From Liolophura sinensis (lineage: Eukaryota; Mollusca; Polyplacophora; Chitonida; Chitonidae), in contig NC_088300.1 of NCBI RefSeq assembly GCF_032854445.1, positions 31,227,608 through 31,291,607 on the forward strand: a stretch of 64,000 nucleotides of DNA, read 5' to 3'. This document shows, piece by piece, positions 1 to 12,600 of this stretch; position 1 is the stretch's first letter; each line of letters starts with the position of its first letter. The notes beneath the pieces were generated by a model. The model was not told where the DNA came from, made no database searches, and saw nothing but the letters and a program-made list of their open reading frames with translations. Made by a program: the position numbers and the translations under genes.

Positions 1-384
1 TTACAGCTGTACGATATTTTTATCATCAGCTGTCTGAATTCTGCACTAGAACAGTTTGATGTTCCAATAATTGGGCATTAAAATATACATATTTATATAT
101 ATATATTTATATATAAATTGTACTTGAGCTTTACAGTGTCTGGAATGTAAGTTATCTGTACAGCATTTTGTGTGCTCTTATCATTAGATGACATCATCAA
201 ATGTGCTTCTTTATGATGCTTAGATCATCAGGTGTTAGAATGTATCAGTCAGATAATCAGGTTTTGTTTCATGAAAGTTTGTGCAAAACAGCAAGGACTT
301 GGAAGGGTTACAATGGGATTGTTACATTGGCATGTGTCTGTCACAGCCTAGACCATGGCGTACCAATGCTCAGGGTTTACATAC
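1..384 (-). other. Start of intron 14 (truncated by window edge)
   Basis: Downstream of the GTATGT donor of exon 14 (384-379). It contains an AT-rich TATATA/TTTATA stretch at about 85-117 and no acceptor-exon pair that I can assign to the PLC Y domain. Confidence 0.7.
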
Positions 385-609
385 CTTCTCCTTACGCTCT
401 CTCTGCCTCCTCCGTTCCTCCTCCTCAGACAGCCCGCTAACCTCACCCTCATCGTCACTGTTAGAGTCACTGTCTGAGGCGTTGTCTTCCTCCTCCTCCT
501 TAGGGGGTGCCTCCACGCCCTCCCCAGCCCCACTACTGGCGTTACTCAAGGTCTGACCCACACTGCCAGCCTTACGACTTCATCTTCCTCTCCATGGGGA
601 CAGTGGTGG
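385..609 (-). CDS. PLCB: PLC-beta exon 14 (acidic X/Y linker)
   Basis: Acceptor TTTATTCCAG at the right edge, donor GTATGT at the left. The long open stretch (579-385) reads [11 protein letters not shown], then [20 protein letters not shown] and [12 protein letters not shown]. This is the acidic Ser/Asp/Glu-rich linker that in PLC-beta covers the active site and keeps the enzyme autoinhibited. The frame carried from exon 13 reads a short basic peptide (VPMERKMKS) and then a TAA at 572-574, so one base is in excess between 609 and 574, or the true acceptor differs. The acidic peptide supports the exon; its exact 5' boundary is less sure. Confidence 0.75.
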
Positions 610-3600
610 CTGGAATAAAGCAGTAACTACTTATGCCAGAGACAGTCTACAGGGGAGGGTTTTAAACATTTGCAACTTCAAAATTATTCAAGGAAGTGCC
701 CAACATAAATAAATACACTATTTAAAAACCTGTCAACTCTGCAACTACAAAACATCTCCAATCAATCACGAATGATAATCTCCAAGTGCATTCCCCTCCT
801 CAAAGTATGTCAAACAAAGCCTTTCATACAACGGTCCAAAACTGTGGAACTCATCAGAAAGGGACTTCAAAGATTCAAAATCTCCAAAAGCCCTCTGTAC
901 ATAGTTTCATTTGGCCATACTTAAATAACAAAATGTAAATACTTAAAAACCCACTTTCAATATATACACAGTTAATATCTTGATTGTAATCTGTCCTTTG
1001 CTGATTGTGCTCATTTTTGTATTGCTTTGTACAGCATAATTATTGAATCTATGGCTACTTTTGATGCCGTTGTGCATGCAAACTATTTGTCTGGTCACTG
1101 TTAATATTTACTTTGTAAATGTCGTGTTTGTTTTGTCACCCTGTCCAAGGGCCTCTGGAAAGAACAGTTCTTGTAACTGACAGAGTAAATGTTCATCATT
1201 TGTCACCCTCAGAAATTAAAGTTATATATATATATATATTATATAAGATTATTGAAGACTATTGTAAATGGCCTAAAATTTCACTCATGAATAAGTTTCA
1301 CAGTTACCTGGTTCTAAGAATACTATTGATCTTAGAAAGGTGTATTGATGTTTGTTTGGAAATTATGATAATATTCTAAAGAAAAACTGAATCATTCAGC
1401 CACAAAAGTTAAATTTTGTGGCATTTTTTGAGTCAAATAAATGTCACAAAATGTGACCTTTGTTGCTGAAAGATTGATTACCTGTTGAATTTAACATGAA
1501 ACTGACCTTTGTGAAAATGTTTCTTTTTGTTCTTTACAATGATTTTTCCTCCTCATTTCCTCAGGGCTAGGCAGGTCAATATTGGGTTTAAGCTGAAAAA
1601 AATATGTAAGAGTTGTTGACAAGTGGTATTGTAAAGCCAAACAAACACACACCAAAGACCCAAGAGAGAGAAAATTGGATAGCACACCAAGACACTTCCC
1701 TTATGATATATTTAGGAGGAAGTGTTAACCTACTGTATGGTTTACAGGCTTAATTTGCATTCTCAAAAGCTAACAAAGACCTTAAAATGAGACAGTTGAT
1801 AAAACACTGTAGTTTTACTAATAAGAAATAAATTAAACTTCACAAAAAAACTGGCCCTATATGGTGGATGAATCAATCAGAATTAGGCAAAATGTGTCAA
1901 CTGAAAAAAACCTATACTTCAGATGAAATATGGTAAATATAATAACAAAAACTTTTAACTTAACTGAGTAAGCATGAAACTTACCTCAAATAAGGTATTA
2001 TCAACTACTTAAGAAATGTCTACTGAATCACACACAAGAAATAACCCATGCTGTTCAATAGGAAAATTGAGTTCAAACTCTTTTGTTGCTAAAGGTAAAA
2101 AAGTATTACTGTATCAGAACGACTTAATTTTTTTGTGAAATTTTTTTTAGATGCCAACATTATAGTAAGTCTAATCAAAAATAGATGCTAACAGATGTCT
2201 TGACAGGTTACATAGTACAAAAGCACCTTTTTCCCCTTTAGTTATGGGAGATTTCGACCTCAAAATGACTTTATTCATCAATAATGATGTGTCAATAATG
2301 ATGTAACAGAAATAAATCCCTTATCTCACCATGGTAAATGTAACTCTACTCACTGGATGTCCCTCCAAAACCTCTGTCAAGAGCATGTCTCCAAAAATAT
2401 TCCTGCAATGTGCAGCCATTTTGGCCTGCTGTTGGGCCTGTAATACAAGTTATTCAAAGCAAATGAATTAGTGTAAATCCCCAAAAAGATGTATGTATCA
2501 CACAATGTCAATGTGTGTTACTTTATAAATTTATTTCTGAACACAACAATGCAATGCTAGTTTGCACTATATATCCAACAGAGCTCATGGAATTGAAAAT
2601 ATACTTGGACATCAAGCAAGGAAAATGTGACAAGTTTCAATATTATCATATCTTTTGATGACTGATGTTGGTCTCTGAGATTTTCATCTACTTTAGAAAA
2701 TTCCACAAAAATTCTCAATTAATACGGTTGAAGTTATTACAACTGATAAAAAACATTCAGGAAGCATGATGAACATGACATAAAGATTGTTTGTAGTTTC
2801 AATGATTCCTGGAAAATGCACAACTTACGAGCAGTGATTCTCAAAGGACAAAATCACAGGGTACTCGGACGTTTTGAAGGCACTTTCTGCAATGGCTTCA
2901 ATCACTTCCTGCGAACAGATAAAATCAACGATTATGACACAGGATTCAGATAACAAGGAAAAGTTCATGGATGATTCCAAAATATTACATAGTTCCTACC
3001 CATTCATATTCTGTGGCAAAAAAAAAAATACAATTCTTAAATCCCCAAACAAGACAGTTCCAACCCTGAAATATTTTGCGTGAAAGAAAAAAAAAAAAGA
3101 CACTGGCGACAAATATAAGCCGATATATTTGACACCAGAATATCACAAAATTACCTGTGGTTCTTTTCTAATCTAAAGTAAGCCTGCTACCACATCACAA
3201 GTGTCAAAAGTTTCAGCCTTCTTGAATGAGATTATCACAAAATTTTCCACAAACTCATTCCATCACCTCAGCTGTAAGCTTATACCTTAAATGAGATCTC
3301 AGTACACATGGTGAATCCGTGGGTTATGATTGGTTCTTCATCTGCTCCTTTGCCGTCCCAACAGTCGAGTTCTACACACCGACACCCAGCCAATAGGGTC
3401 TGTCGATACATCTCCACCGAGGACTTGCTCGTGAACTGATGGCCTACAAAGAATGACATCAACATTAAGCTCCGTACAATAATTATCTGCTTATTTATAT
3501 TTATATTCATTTATTTGGTTGGTGTTTTACGCCGTACTCAACAATTTTTCACTTATACGATGGCGGTCAGATTAAGGCGAGAGGAAATTTTGAGTTTATT

Positions 3601-6600
3601 AGGCCAGAGTTTTTTTTTTTTAATATAACATTTTTATATGTTTATTTTCATGTAAAAATGACGTTTTATGCCACACATTATTTGGGAATGTGTCACATAT
3701 GCACAGTGGAAAGATTCAGTCCAGTCCATGAAAACCATGAAATCTCACTAATAGTGAGTGAGTGAGTGCATGGGGTTTAACGTCGTTCTCAACAATTTTT
3801 CAGTCATATGACGACGAAGGAATCATTAGGGTGCATGTATGTGTAATGTGCCTCCTTGTTGCAGGACGGATTTCCACCGCTCTTTTATTTAGTGCTGCCT
3901 CACTGAAACGAATTACCGAAGGCAAGCAAGCCGCCCCGCCCGAGCCATTATACTGATACGGGTCAACCAGTCATTGCACTATCCCCTTCATGCTGAACGC
4001 CAAGCGAGGAAGTTACAACTTCCTCTTTTAAAGTCTTAGGTGTGACTCGATCAAGGATTGATCCTGGATCTACCGGTCCCGAAGCGGACAAACCTCACTA
4101 ATAAAAATGGGTCTACCTTACAAGCCTTATGGTCTAGCTGATCCACTGAACAGCTTAGCATAATAAATATAAAGTCATAATCAGGTGAAACGAGCCAAGT
4201 GAGACACATTCCAGCCAAATATACGTGTATACAGGAGGCACCCAGAAAAGTATAATCAATAAACATATTTGGTGCGATAAGCCAATGTAATAAACATTGA
4301 TTGTGATGTAAAAGTGTCAGAGGGACAGATTTGGCAGTATGTACACTGGCTCAATTCTCCTGAAAATGACTTAATTAAAGTTGCCTCATTAAGTATCACG
4401 GTCAAAATGAATTTCTTCAGGCTTTGCTTTTTTATTAAGCAGTAAGATATCAATCGCAGACAATACAAAAAAAAAAAAACAAACAAATCAGTCACGCAAT
4501 AATTGTCCCAGCATAAGATTTACTGCCTCAAGTGGGAAGGTCTTGCAACAACCTGTGGATGGTCATGGGTTGCCCCCAGGTTTTGCCCAGTTTCTTCCCA
4601 CCATAACGCTGCCCGTCGTCGTATAAGTGAAATATTCTTGAGTACATCGTAAAACACCAATAAAATAAATAAATAAATAAAATTTACTGGTCACAAGACA
4701 AAGGTTAATAACCAAGCCAATAGAATTTAACATTACTATGTACATGTTCATGATTTGCATTCATAAAAAAAAAATATTCTTTTAATTATCCAAATGAATG
4801 TTAGCATCAAAGGTTTCATTTGTTTAAAAGGTCTGGAACATTGTTGAATCAGATATCTAAGATGTCAATAGCAAAGACTGACAAGTCCTTAACCAACAAA
4901 CATTCTAGAAGTATGTCAAAAGCAATACATCTCCCTACTGGTCAGAGCTGTCAGAATAACAGCTACTGTAAAATTTCACCACAGAAAAACAAAACAAAAA
5001 CAGCCATAATTGTTGAAAATGTACAAAACTCAATTTTGGTCTTGGTGAAGACCTGTACCAACTTTTATATCTGAATAACCAATCATTTTGAAAGAAGTCT
5101 GGAAAACTGTCACTGTCAAAAAAAGACAGGGCAAGACTCTGAGCGTAAGTCATTGACCCTCTCAGCCAGCCATGACCTTGTCAAACAAACACAGGATGAA
5201 TCCTACACCATATTACCTGTCAGGTAGGTATTGTGGGAACTGTTGATGAAGTAATGGGCCAATGGCTGGGTCATATCCTGGCTGAGATCCAGCTGATCAG
5301 GGGGGATAATTCCGTTCTCCTCACTCATCAGAAATTTCAGAAAACCTTCTGGTGATAACTGACCTGAAAAGAAGAATACAAATCAAAGCTTTAACACAAA
5401 ATAAATTATCAACCCATATACGCATTTAAATATGTATCACTGGCTCCAATTCATGAACTTCCACGTCTGCTGAGGTTGTCAGGGAATAGTAAAAATAGTA
5501 CAGCGTGCTAATTATTTTTCTGCTATTTATAAAGAGTGTCTACAGGTACCATCAATAATTAATACCATACTCTGTCCTGAAATTTTAATCCATGTTAGAA
5601 CAAACATAATTATAACCACAATGATCTACACACACACCGTGTCCAAACTTGGTATAACATGGTATGTATGTAGTTGTAAACTGTAATTCTTCAACCTTTC
5701 CGCATGTTTGTAAGGTGTTTATTAAGCATATTCTGAAGAGATTGTTCTGTGTACACTGACAAAATTATACTTTTATTGAAGCCCTAAACTGACCAATCCA
5801 ACCAATGTAGACTTGTCTTCAAAATCAAATTATAAATGTACATAAATTGCACTGAAAGTTGCTCTTTCATATGCGAAAAGGTTGAGGAAACACGGTACCT
5901 GTACAAAGGCTGGAGATACTTTTTTTTCACAAAGAAAACACTTAATCCTTGCATTTTCTCAGATATTGTAAGAGGATGCTATTATAAGTGTACAACACAA
6001 ATCATACACTATGTGTCTACTACAGACGGTGACACTCTGTTCAAATTGCCTGATCAAAATAACAATGAAAATCTTGATTGACAAGAACAAATAACACAAA
6101 CAAAACACGAGAGCTGAAACTTCACATCTGGATGTTAAACCACACAATGGACAGATAGGTTAAAATTAGGTGCCAATGAAAATTGATTTCCAGTCAAATA
6201 TAGCTTTAAATTTATACATGTATATGAATCACCTTTAGTCAGCATGGCTTTAAATGAACATTAAATTTAATTCCAAACTGTACTTTGGTTTCTTTATGAA
6301 AGACTGCCTGAATTTTGGTGCAATGGTACAAGTCCTGAAATTCCACCCACATATTTCACTTCAGACTCTTTGTCAATGACTACCAATCTCCCACATAAGC
6401 CATAAACCATTTATAAATCCTGTTCAAAAAAATCCAACATAACACATGTTATACATATGTGTGAGCCATAATTTGCTCATAACACATATTCAAACATGTA
6501 GACAGTTTTTTAACTTTTTGGGGGGGGGGGGTCTCTAACTTTTTGAAAAGAACACCTTCAAAAATCATGAAATAGGGTAAAAAGTAAACTTAAAGGGCTG

Positions 6601-9600
6601 TCACAGGTTGCTACACAACAACAACAACAACAATCAGTTAGAGCTTACTACCAATATTCAGTATGATCGTAGGAACTGGTCACTCTGGATTATGTTAATC
6701 AGCAACCTTTGCATCACCAGAATTTGCAAACTTCTTAAACACTGAACAAGTAGACCAAACGCTACATTATGAGAGTATGTAACACACAATTGGTGATCCA
6801 AGTCCTGACTTAAAAGAGACACTGGTATTAATTGCACGTTTAGGTGTCAAAGGTTGATTAATCACGAAAAACAAAATGTGAACGTTACAAAAGATATAAC
6901 AAAATAAAAACATTAAACAAAAAAAACAGAGCATAAAGGTGATAAGAATAGCATTCATTTACATGTGCCATGCACTAATTTCTACCACTGCTCTATATGG
7001 ATAACTAACGCTGGCCTGATACACTTACCCACATCTGTGTAGCGAGGGGAGAAAATAGCAGTGTGGATGTAAGCATTAACATACACAGCATGACAAGCTT
7101 TGGTAAAGACAAATGCATACGACTTTCTCCTTTAAACAACCATTACATTAACAGGCTTAATTTGTTCACTTACAGTATTTCATTGATATTTTCAAGAATT
7201 ACCCCAAGGAACTGACATACTGGCTGTTTCAACATATTTTTCACATACCCGGAAGTACAGTTGATATGCAAGAGCACATACCTCTTAAATTATCATTTTT
7301 TTACCAAATGATGTATTAAATATCAATCCTACAGCATGAAATAATTAAACAATCACTAGGCTGATCATTTTCTTCCTCCTCATCCGCATGACATACCTTG
7401 AGACAATCCCTTGGAGCTTTCAAACTGGCAGATGAGATCACTGGCTTGTTTGACAGATACATTAGGGTAGAGAATTTCATTCAGTCTAGGGTCTCTCTGT
7501 TCCAGATTCAGAAAGTTCATAAACTGCTCCACAGTCAAGTAAGGCTTTTTCTTTGCACCTCTAAACAAACATAAGATTAGTGAATACATATAAATGCAGT
7601 GAATTCAAATGAATACATATTTATTTAGTTAAATGGTGTTTAACTTATTTTTTGGAATGATTCACCAACACTGGCAGATAGGACACAACTGCATTGTGTT
7701 ATTATACCTACTAGCAGTGCCTGGCAGAGTTTTGTCCCTTTGTTACAGTCACAGATGGCTGCGAAGATTTACGCATTTAAATGTTTTGGAAGTGAGCACT
7801 TTATAAGTCCCCTCTAGTTTATTTACAATTATTACCATGATTGGTGTTAAAACCTGTACTAAAGAAATTTTCACTTGTACGACAGCAGTCAAGTTTACAA
7901 GCGGAGAAAACCAGAGCAATGGGAGTAATTCACTGACCACAAAGTACTTTGCAAAACTCTTGACTTGTAACAGACACAGCTGAGCCAGCAAGACCTGGAG
8001 GGTTTGGGTCAACAACCCCCACTGGTCAAGAACCAATCAGCACCAGTGAAAACAATGTTTCATCTGGCTGAGCCAGAGAGGTCCCTGTGAATGTTAGACT
8101 TAATATTCTTAGACTTAATATTACAAAGTTTCTTTATGGATAACAACTTCTGCTTTATTTTTACCGTTTCGATTCTAACACTGATATCAAGCATGTTAAG
8201 ATACAACCAGAAAATACTGATTACATACAAGAAGTATAGAGAAATGCGGAGAAAACAAGGGTTCTGTGTGGGCACCTGTTATGTGCATAGACATCTAATT
8301 ATGAGGTATATTATAAAACATACATGTACACTGTAAAAAAGTATAATAACTGCACAAAACACAAGCACTGAAGTAATTGATGCTGCAGTAACTGTGTAGG
8401 CTAAACAGCACAGGCAGTGCTTATGTAATGATTTACAGCCTCAGATCCCGTAACAAATCACAGGGACATCTTTACTTACGTTCCTGCAAACACTTTGTCC
8501 ACCTCTGTCCGCCCAGTTAAGTGTCGGTAAAACATCAGGAAATCTTCAAAGGAGATCTTGTTTGGATCTAATGTGTCATTCTGAAAATATACACATAAGA
8601 TGACATATATGCAGTGCTCAGATATTGCAGACAATTTACCTATGTAAAAATTTATTTATTAGATTGTTATCAAAAGCACAAAGCGCAGCTGTGTTATCAA
8701 TTTTAGGCAATCGGGCACAAGTTATTTCTAAAACCGGAGGACTCATCTGCTTCTGCATATGTCATGCTATCACTGTTTTGCCTAAATATGAACTCACGTT
8801 ATATCATTTGTTGTCTTTTCGTTTTAAGTCAAATACAGTACATGATATGAAGACGCATCATTCATTAAATACTGAAGCACTTATTTGAACATCAGAACAC
8901 ATAATAACCATGACAGACTTACCTTTCCTGAGGGAATATGTGCTGCCTCTAAAGCTTTCTCCACCCTTCTCCGATCATCTCGGTTCTGGGCCACCATTTT
9001 GATAATACTACAACAACCATGCAGACAAAACATTTACATCAACAATTACAACAAAATCAAGACAGAGTAAATCAATGTTGTTATAAAACTGACCGTTCTT
9101 TTGCATGATAATTCATTTGAAAGTACTTTTTAATTTGCAAAACAACTACAAGCCTCATGTACCCCTCAATTTATTTGATTATATTTACCCTCTGTCTTAT
9201 GTTTAACAGGATTCATTCTTCACACTTGTTGTACAGTTCTGTCATCTGTGCTTGCCGTAAATCTTCCACTTTTTCAAACTAAACCACTTCTTTCAGTGGA
9301 ATTTACGCATACAATTATTCTGAAAATGGCTACAATGATTTATGTGTGTTACTAAATATGACACTTCATAAAACTTTGCAAATTATTTCTCTACATCCCA
9401 TAGTTCTGTCAGTATATGTTTCAACACATTGGTCACACAGGCAGTGCAAAGACTGAAGAATTAAGGCATGTATAAATAAAACAGCATATTCTTTATGGTT
9501 GATTTTCTTAGATATTTTTTCTTTTTTTTTTTTTTAATCAAGAATACATTGTAATACTCAAACCGACAAGCTCTTTTTGCACCACAAGTTTGAATGCTTT

Positions 9601-12600
9601 TTATTTTGGTCAATATTCCAAGCTTTGCTTACTTTTTCACAGGTGCCCTGCCATCTGGGTTAACCATTGTCATAGCCTTTGTGAAAGCTTTCTCTAGAGA
9701 GGACAGTATCCCACCATTCAATGCCAATAGGTTTTTAGCATAACTCAGGAGCTCAGAACACCATTCCTAAAATAGGAGAATAGGAGAGTAAAGAAATGTC
9801 ATCAATCAAGCTGCAAGAAGCCACCTGACAAGACGCACGCTCTGCCATTTCAAAATTGATTGCTGAAATGCTTTTTTTTACCCTCTTTTTCCTTGTGTCA
9901 AGATCTGCTAGTTTTTCTTTGAGTTTTCCAGCTGTTCCAATGCGTCATTATCTTCTTCAATATTTATTAGAGATAAGCATACCAGTACATACACTTAAGA
10001 CACATGGCAGGTTTTTTTTTGACTTTTATACTGCTTGCTTCACAGAATTTTGCACAATCAAGATCACACTGTTCTGAAAACATGTACCTGTCAATAAAAA
10101 CATTGAGCCTTACCTGGGCAATATCTGAGCTGCTGCAAACAAAGTTGAGCCACTCTACATTGACAAAGTCTGTCCCGTAACAGACAGACAAAGTTTTGTC
10201 CTCCAGGATTTGGTCCTGCTGCCCTATTGACAGAGACTCTCTCAGCTTCTGGTCCTGAAAACACATAAATTCCACAAATAACACAGCCATTCATTCATTT
10301 TACCTTCCTGAAAACACAAACATTCCACAAATAACACAGCCATTTATTCATTAGAAACTCCACAAATAACACAGCCATTTATTCATTTTACATTCCTAAA
10401 AACACAGAAATTCCACAAATAACACAGCCATTTATTCATTTTATTTGATTGTTGCTTAACACCATACTTTTTCACTTTTATGATAGCAATCAGTTTCACG
10501 GTTGGAGTAAACTAGGGCAACACAACCATTTACAGATAAAAATCCCATAATGTGAGAAACAAAAGGCTATTGGTCCGAACAGTCATATCAGTTCTCTAGG
10601 TAAAACTGCCAAAGAAACACACGTGTATATGCTTTTATTCAAAGACAGGTTACAGTGAAACTCAAAACAAAGGCTAAGTTCCCTCAGACATCCCACAACG
10701 ACTTTCACAAGCCTATATAGCCTACACCCGGAATCACAAAGCAAACTTAGACTTAAGTCAAAATTTTAGATCACTTTAAAATTTTTATTTCTTATGTAAT
10801 AATGGTAAAATATTGATTGACAACGTAAATTCTGGGTAAAATGGTGTAAAACAAATTTCAGCTAAAATAACGGAAAGGAACATGAAAAGGTTAATGATTC
10901 AAAGTTTGACTTACGTCTATGATCGCTCCATGATCCCAAGGCCAAATCATGCATGGTTTCAACCTATTACCAGTCACATGTATATATGCATCACACTTGC
11001 CTACATTACAGGATTTCTGAGTCCTCAATATACTAGTCTCACAAAAATATGCATTTGTTTACAAAAGAACAAAAACTTTTGAAATCAAAACCATCTACAT
11101 GTACATATACTTGACTGGTTCAGATTTTGGTTTGAATTTTTATAACAAAATTAGCACAAAGAATGCTTGAATATAAATTAAATTACCGGTAAGCATGCGT
11201 ACCAGGCACTAACATTTTTTAAAAACATTTTTGGTTTTATACAATAACATAACCTCACTTTATTCCTGGGATTAATTCAACACATTTCAAGAATTTTGCT
11301 CAGACTTCTAAATGTGGTTTCAAAATCTGAATTCCACAATAGGTACTTATGTACCTAATACCTAATCTTTTAACAGTGTAACATCACAGAAGTGAAAGTG
11401 GGGGCCTCTGTGGCTCAGTTGGTTAGCGCGCTACCACAGCATAATGACCAAGGAGTCTCTCACCAATGAGGTCGCTGTGAGTTCAAGTCCAGCTCATGCT
11501 GGCTTCTTTTCCAGCTTTACATGGGTAGGTCTACCAGCAACCTGCAGATGGTTGTGGATTTCCCCCGGGCTCTGCCCAGGTACCTCCCACCGTAATGCTG
11601 GCCGCCGTCTTATAAGTGAAATATTTTTTAGTACGGCATAAAACATCAACCAAATAAATCAAATAAATAAAGAAGTGAAACTTAATAGTCCACCGCCAAT
11701 CTGATGTTAACTGTTAATTCAACAGTTACCATTCAACAGCTGGTGTTACCATTATGGTAGTTGAGTTTATACCATTCACATAACACTACATGCTGGAGGT
11801 TATCATTACAGTAGTTGACCCCAGAGTTTATACCATTCACATAACACTACCTGCTGGAGGTTATCATTACAGTAGTTGACCCCAGAGTTTATACCATTCA
11901 CATAACACTACATGCTAGAGGTTATCATTACAGTAGTTGACCCCAGAGTTTATACCATCCACATAACACTACATGCTGGAGGTTATCATTACAGTAGTTG
12001 ACCCCAGAGTTTATACCATCCACATAACACTACATGCTGGAGGTTACTAAAATGATCATTAGCATTACAAACTATACCATGTGATTTATTCAACCCCACA
12101 TTGTCACATTTCACCAGGTCTTGATAGATCATTTGACTAACACCATGTGAACAGATCACATGAGTGTCAGCAAATGATGGATGCAGCAAAAATGACATAA
12201 ATTGTTTTATTTCTTACGAGGGCACAACCTACAGTGGGCCTCTGAAAAGTGGCACTTTTATAGGTGGATGAACCCTCAAAGTGTATTATTTTGTACAAAT
12301 GTATACCGTCCAACACTATATAAAACTACATCATAGAAATTGCTCATCATTGTTTTCACCCATACTGCCATATTAATGCCTAAACCCTTTTATCTGTATA
12401 CCTATAACTATATTTATAATGATCATAATATTTTTTTTGTGCTGGACACCACAAGTGTAGAAAAGTTTAACTGTTGTTTTAACATATGGTATGGTACTCA
12501 GGAATTTTAAATTCATGCCATGGGCAGGGAAGAGGGCAATTTTATAAACCACCGACCTCTGGCGAGTTACTGGCAAACTTTCCACTGCTCGACATATTTA

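Larger units (their letters stand above)
610..10113 (-). other. Short introns 4-13 of PLC-beta
   Basis: Introns between exons 4 and 14 are 0.3-2.0 kb: 9767-10113, 9008-9632, 8581-8922, 7561-8479, 5364-7396, 3444-5216, 2909-3285, 2438-2828, 1593-2353 and 610-1506. The larger ones hold SINE sequence (3508-3600, 3745-4095, 4529-4682) and a G tract (6522-6531). The repeat-like stretch at 1260-1475 shares sequence with 19255-19335 and, inverted, with 47330-47395. Nothing else coding is seen. Confidence 0.8.

Noticed and set aside
370-561. Stand-alone 63-residue acidic protein starting MGQTLSNAS
   Set aside because: The Met is internal. The acidic peptide ends at a GTATGT donor and fits the PLC-beta X/Y linker exon.
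3280-3510. 76-residue stand-alone protein starting MNININKQ
   Set aside because: Only the part after the TAG acceptor at 3444 is coding (PLC-beta exon 10). The N-terminal residues are intron read-through.
11402-11500. tRNA gene
   Set aside because: A- and B-box-like sequences are present, but they continue into a conserved SINE body with an (AAAT)n tail that recurs throughout the window.
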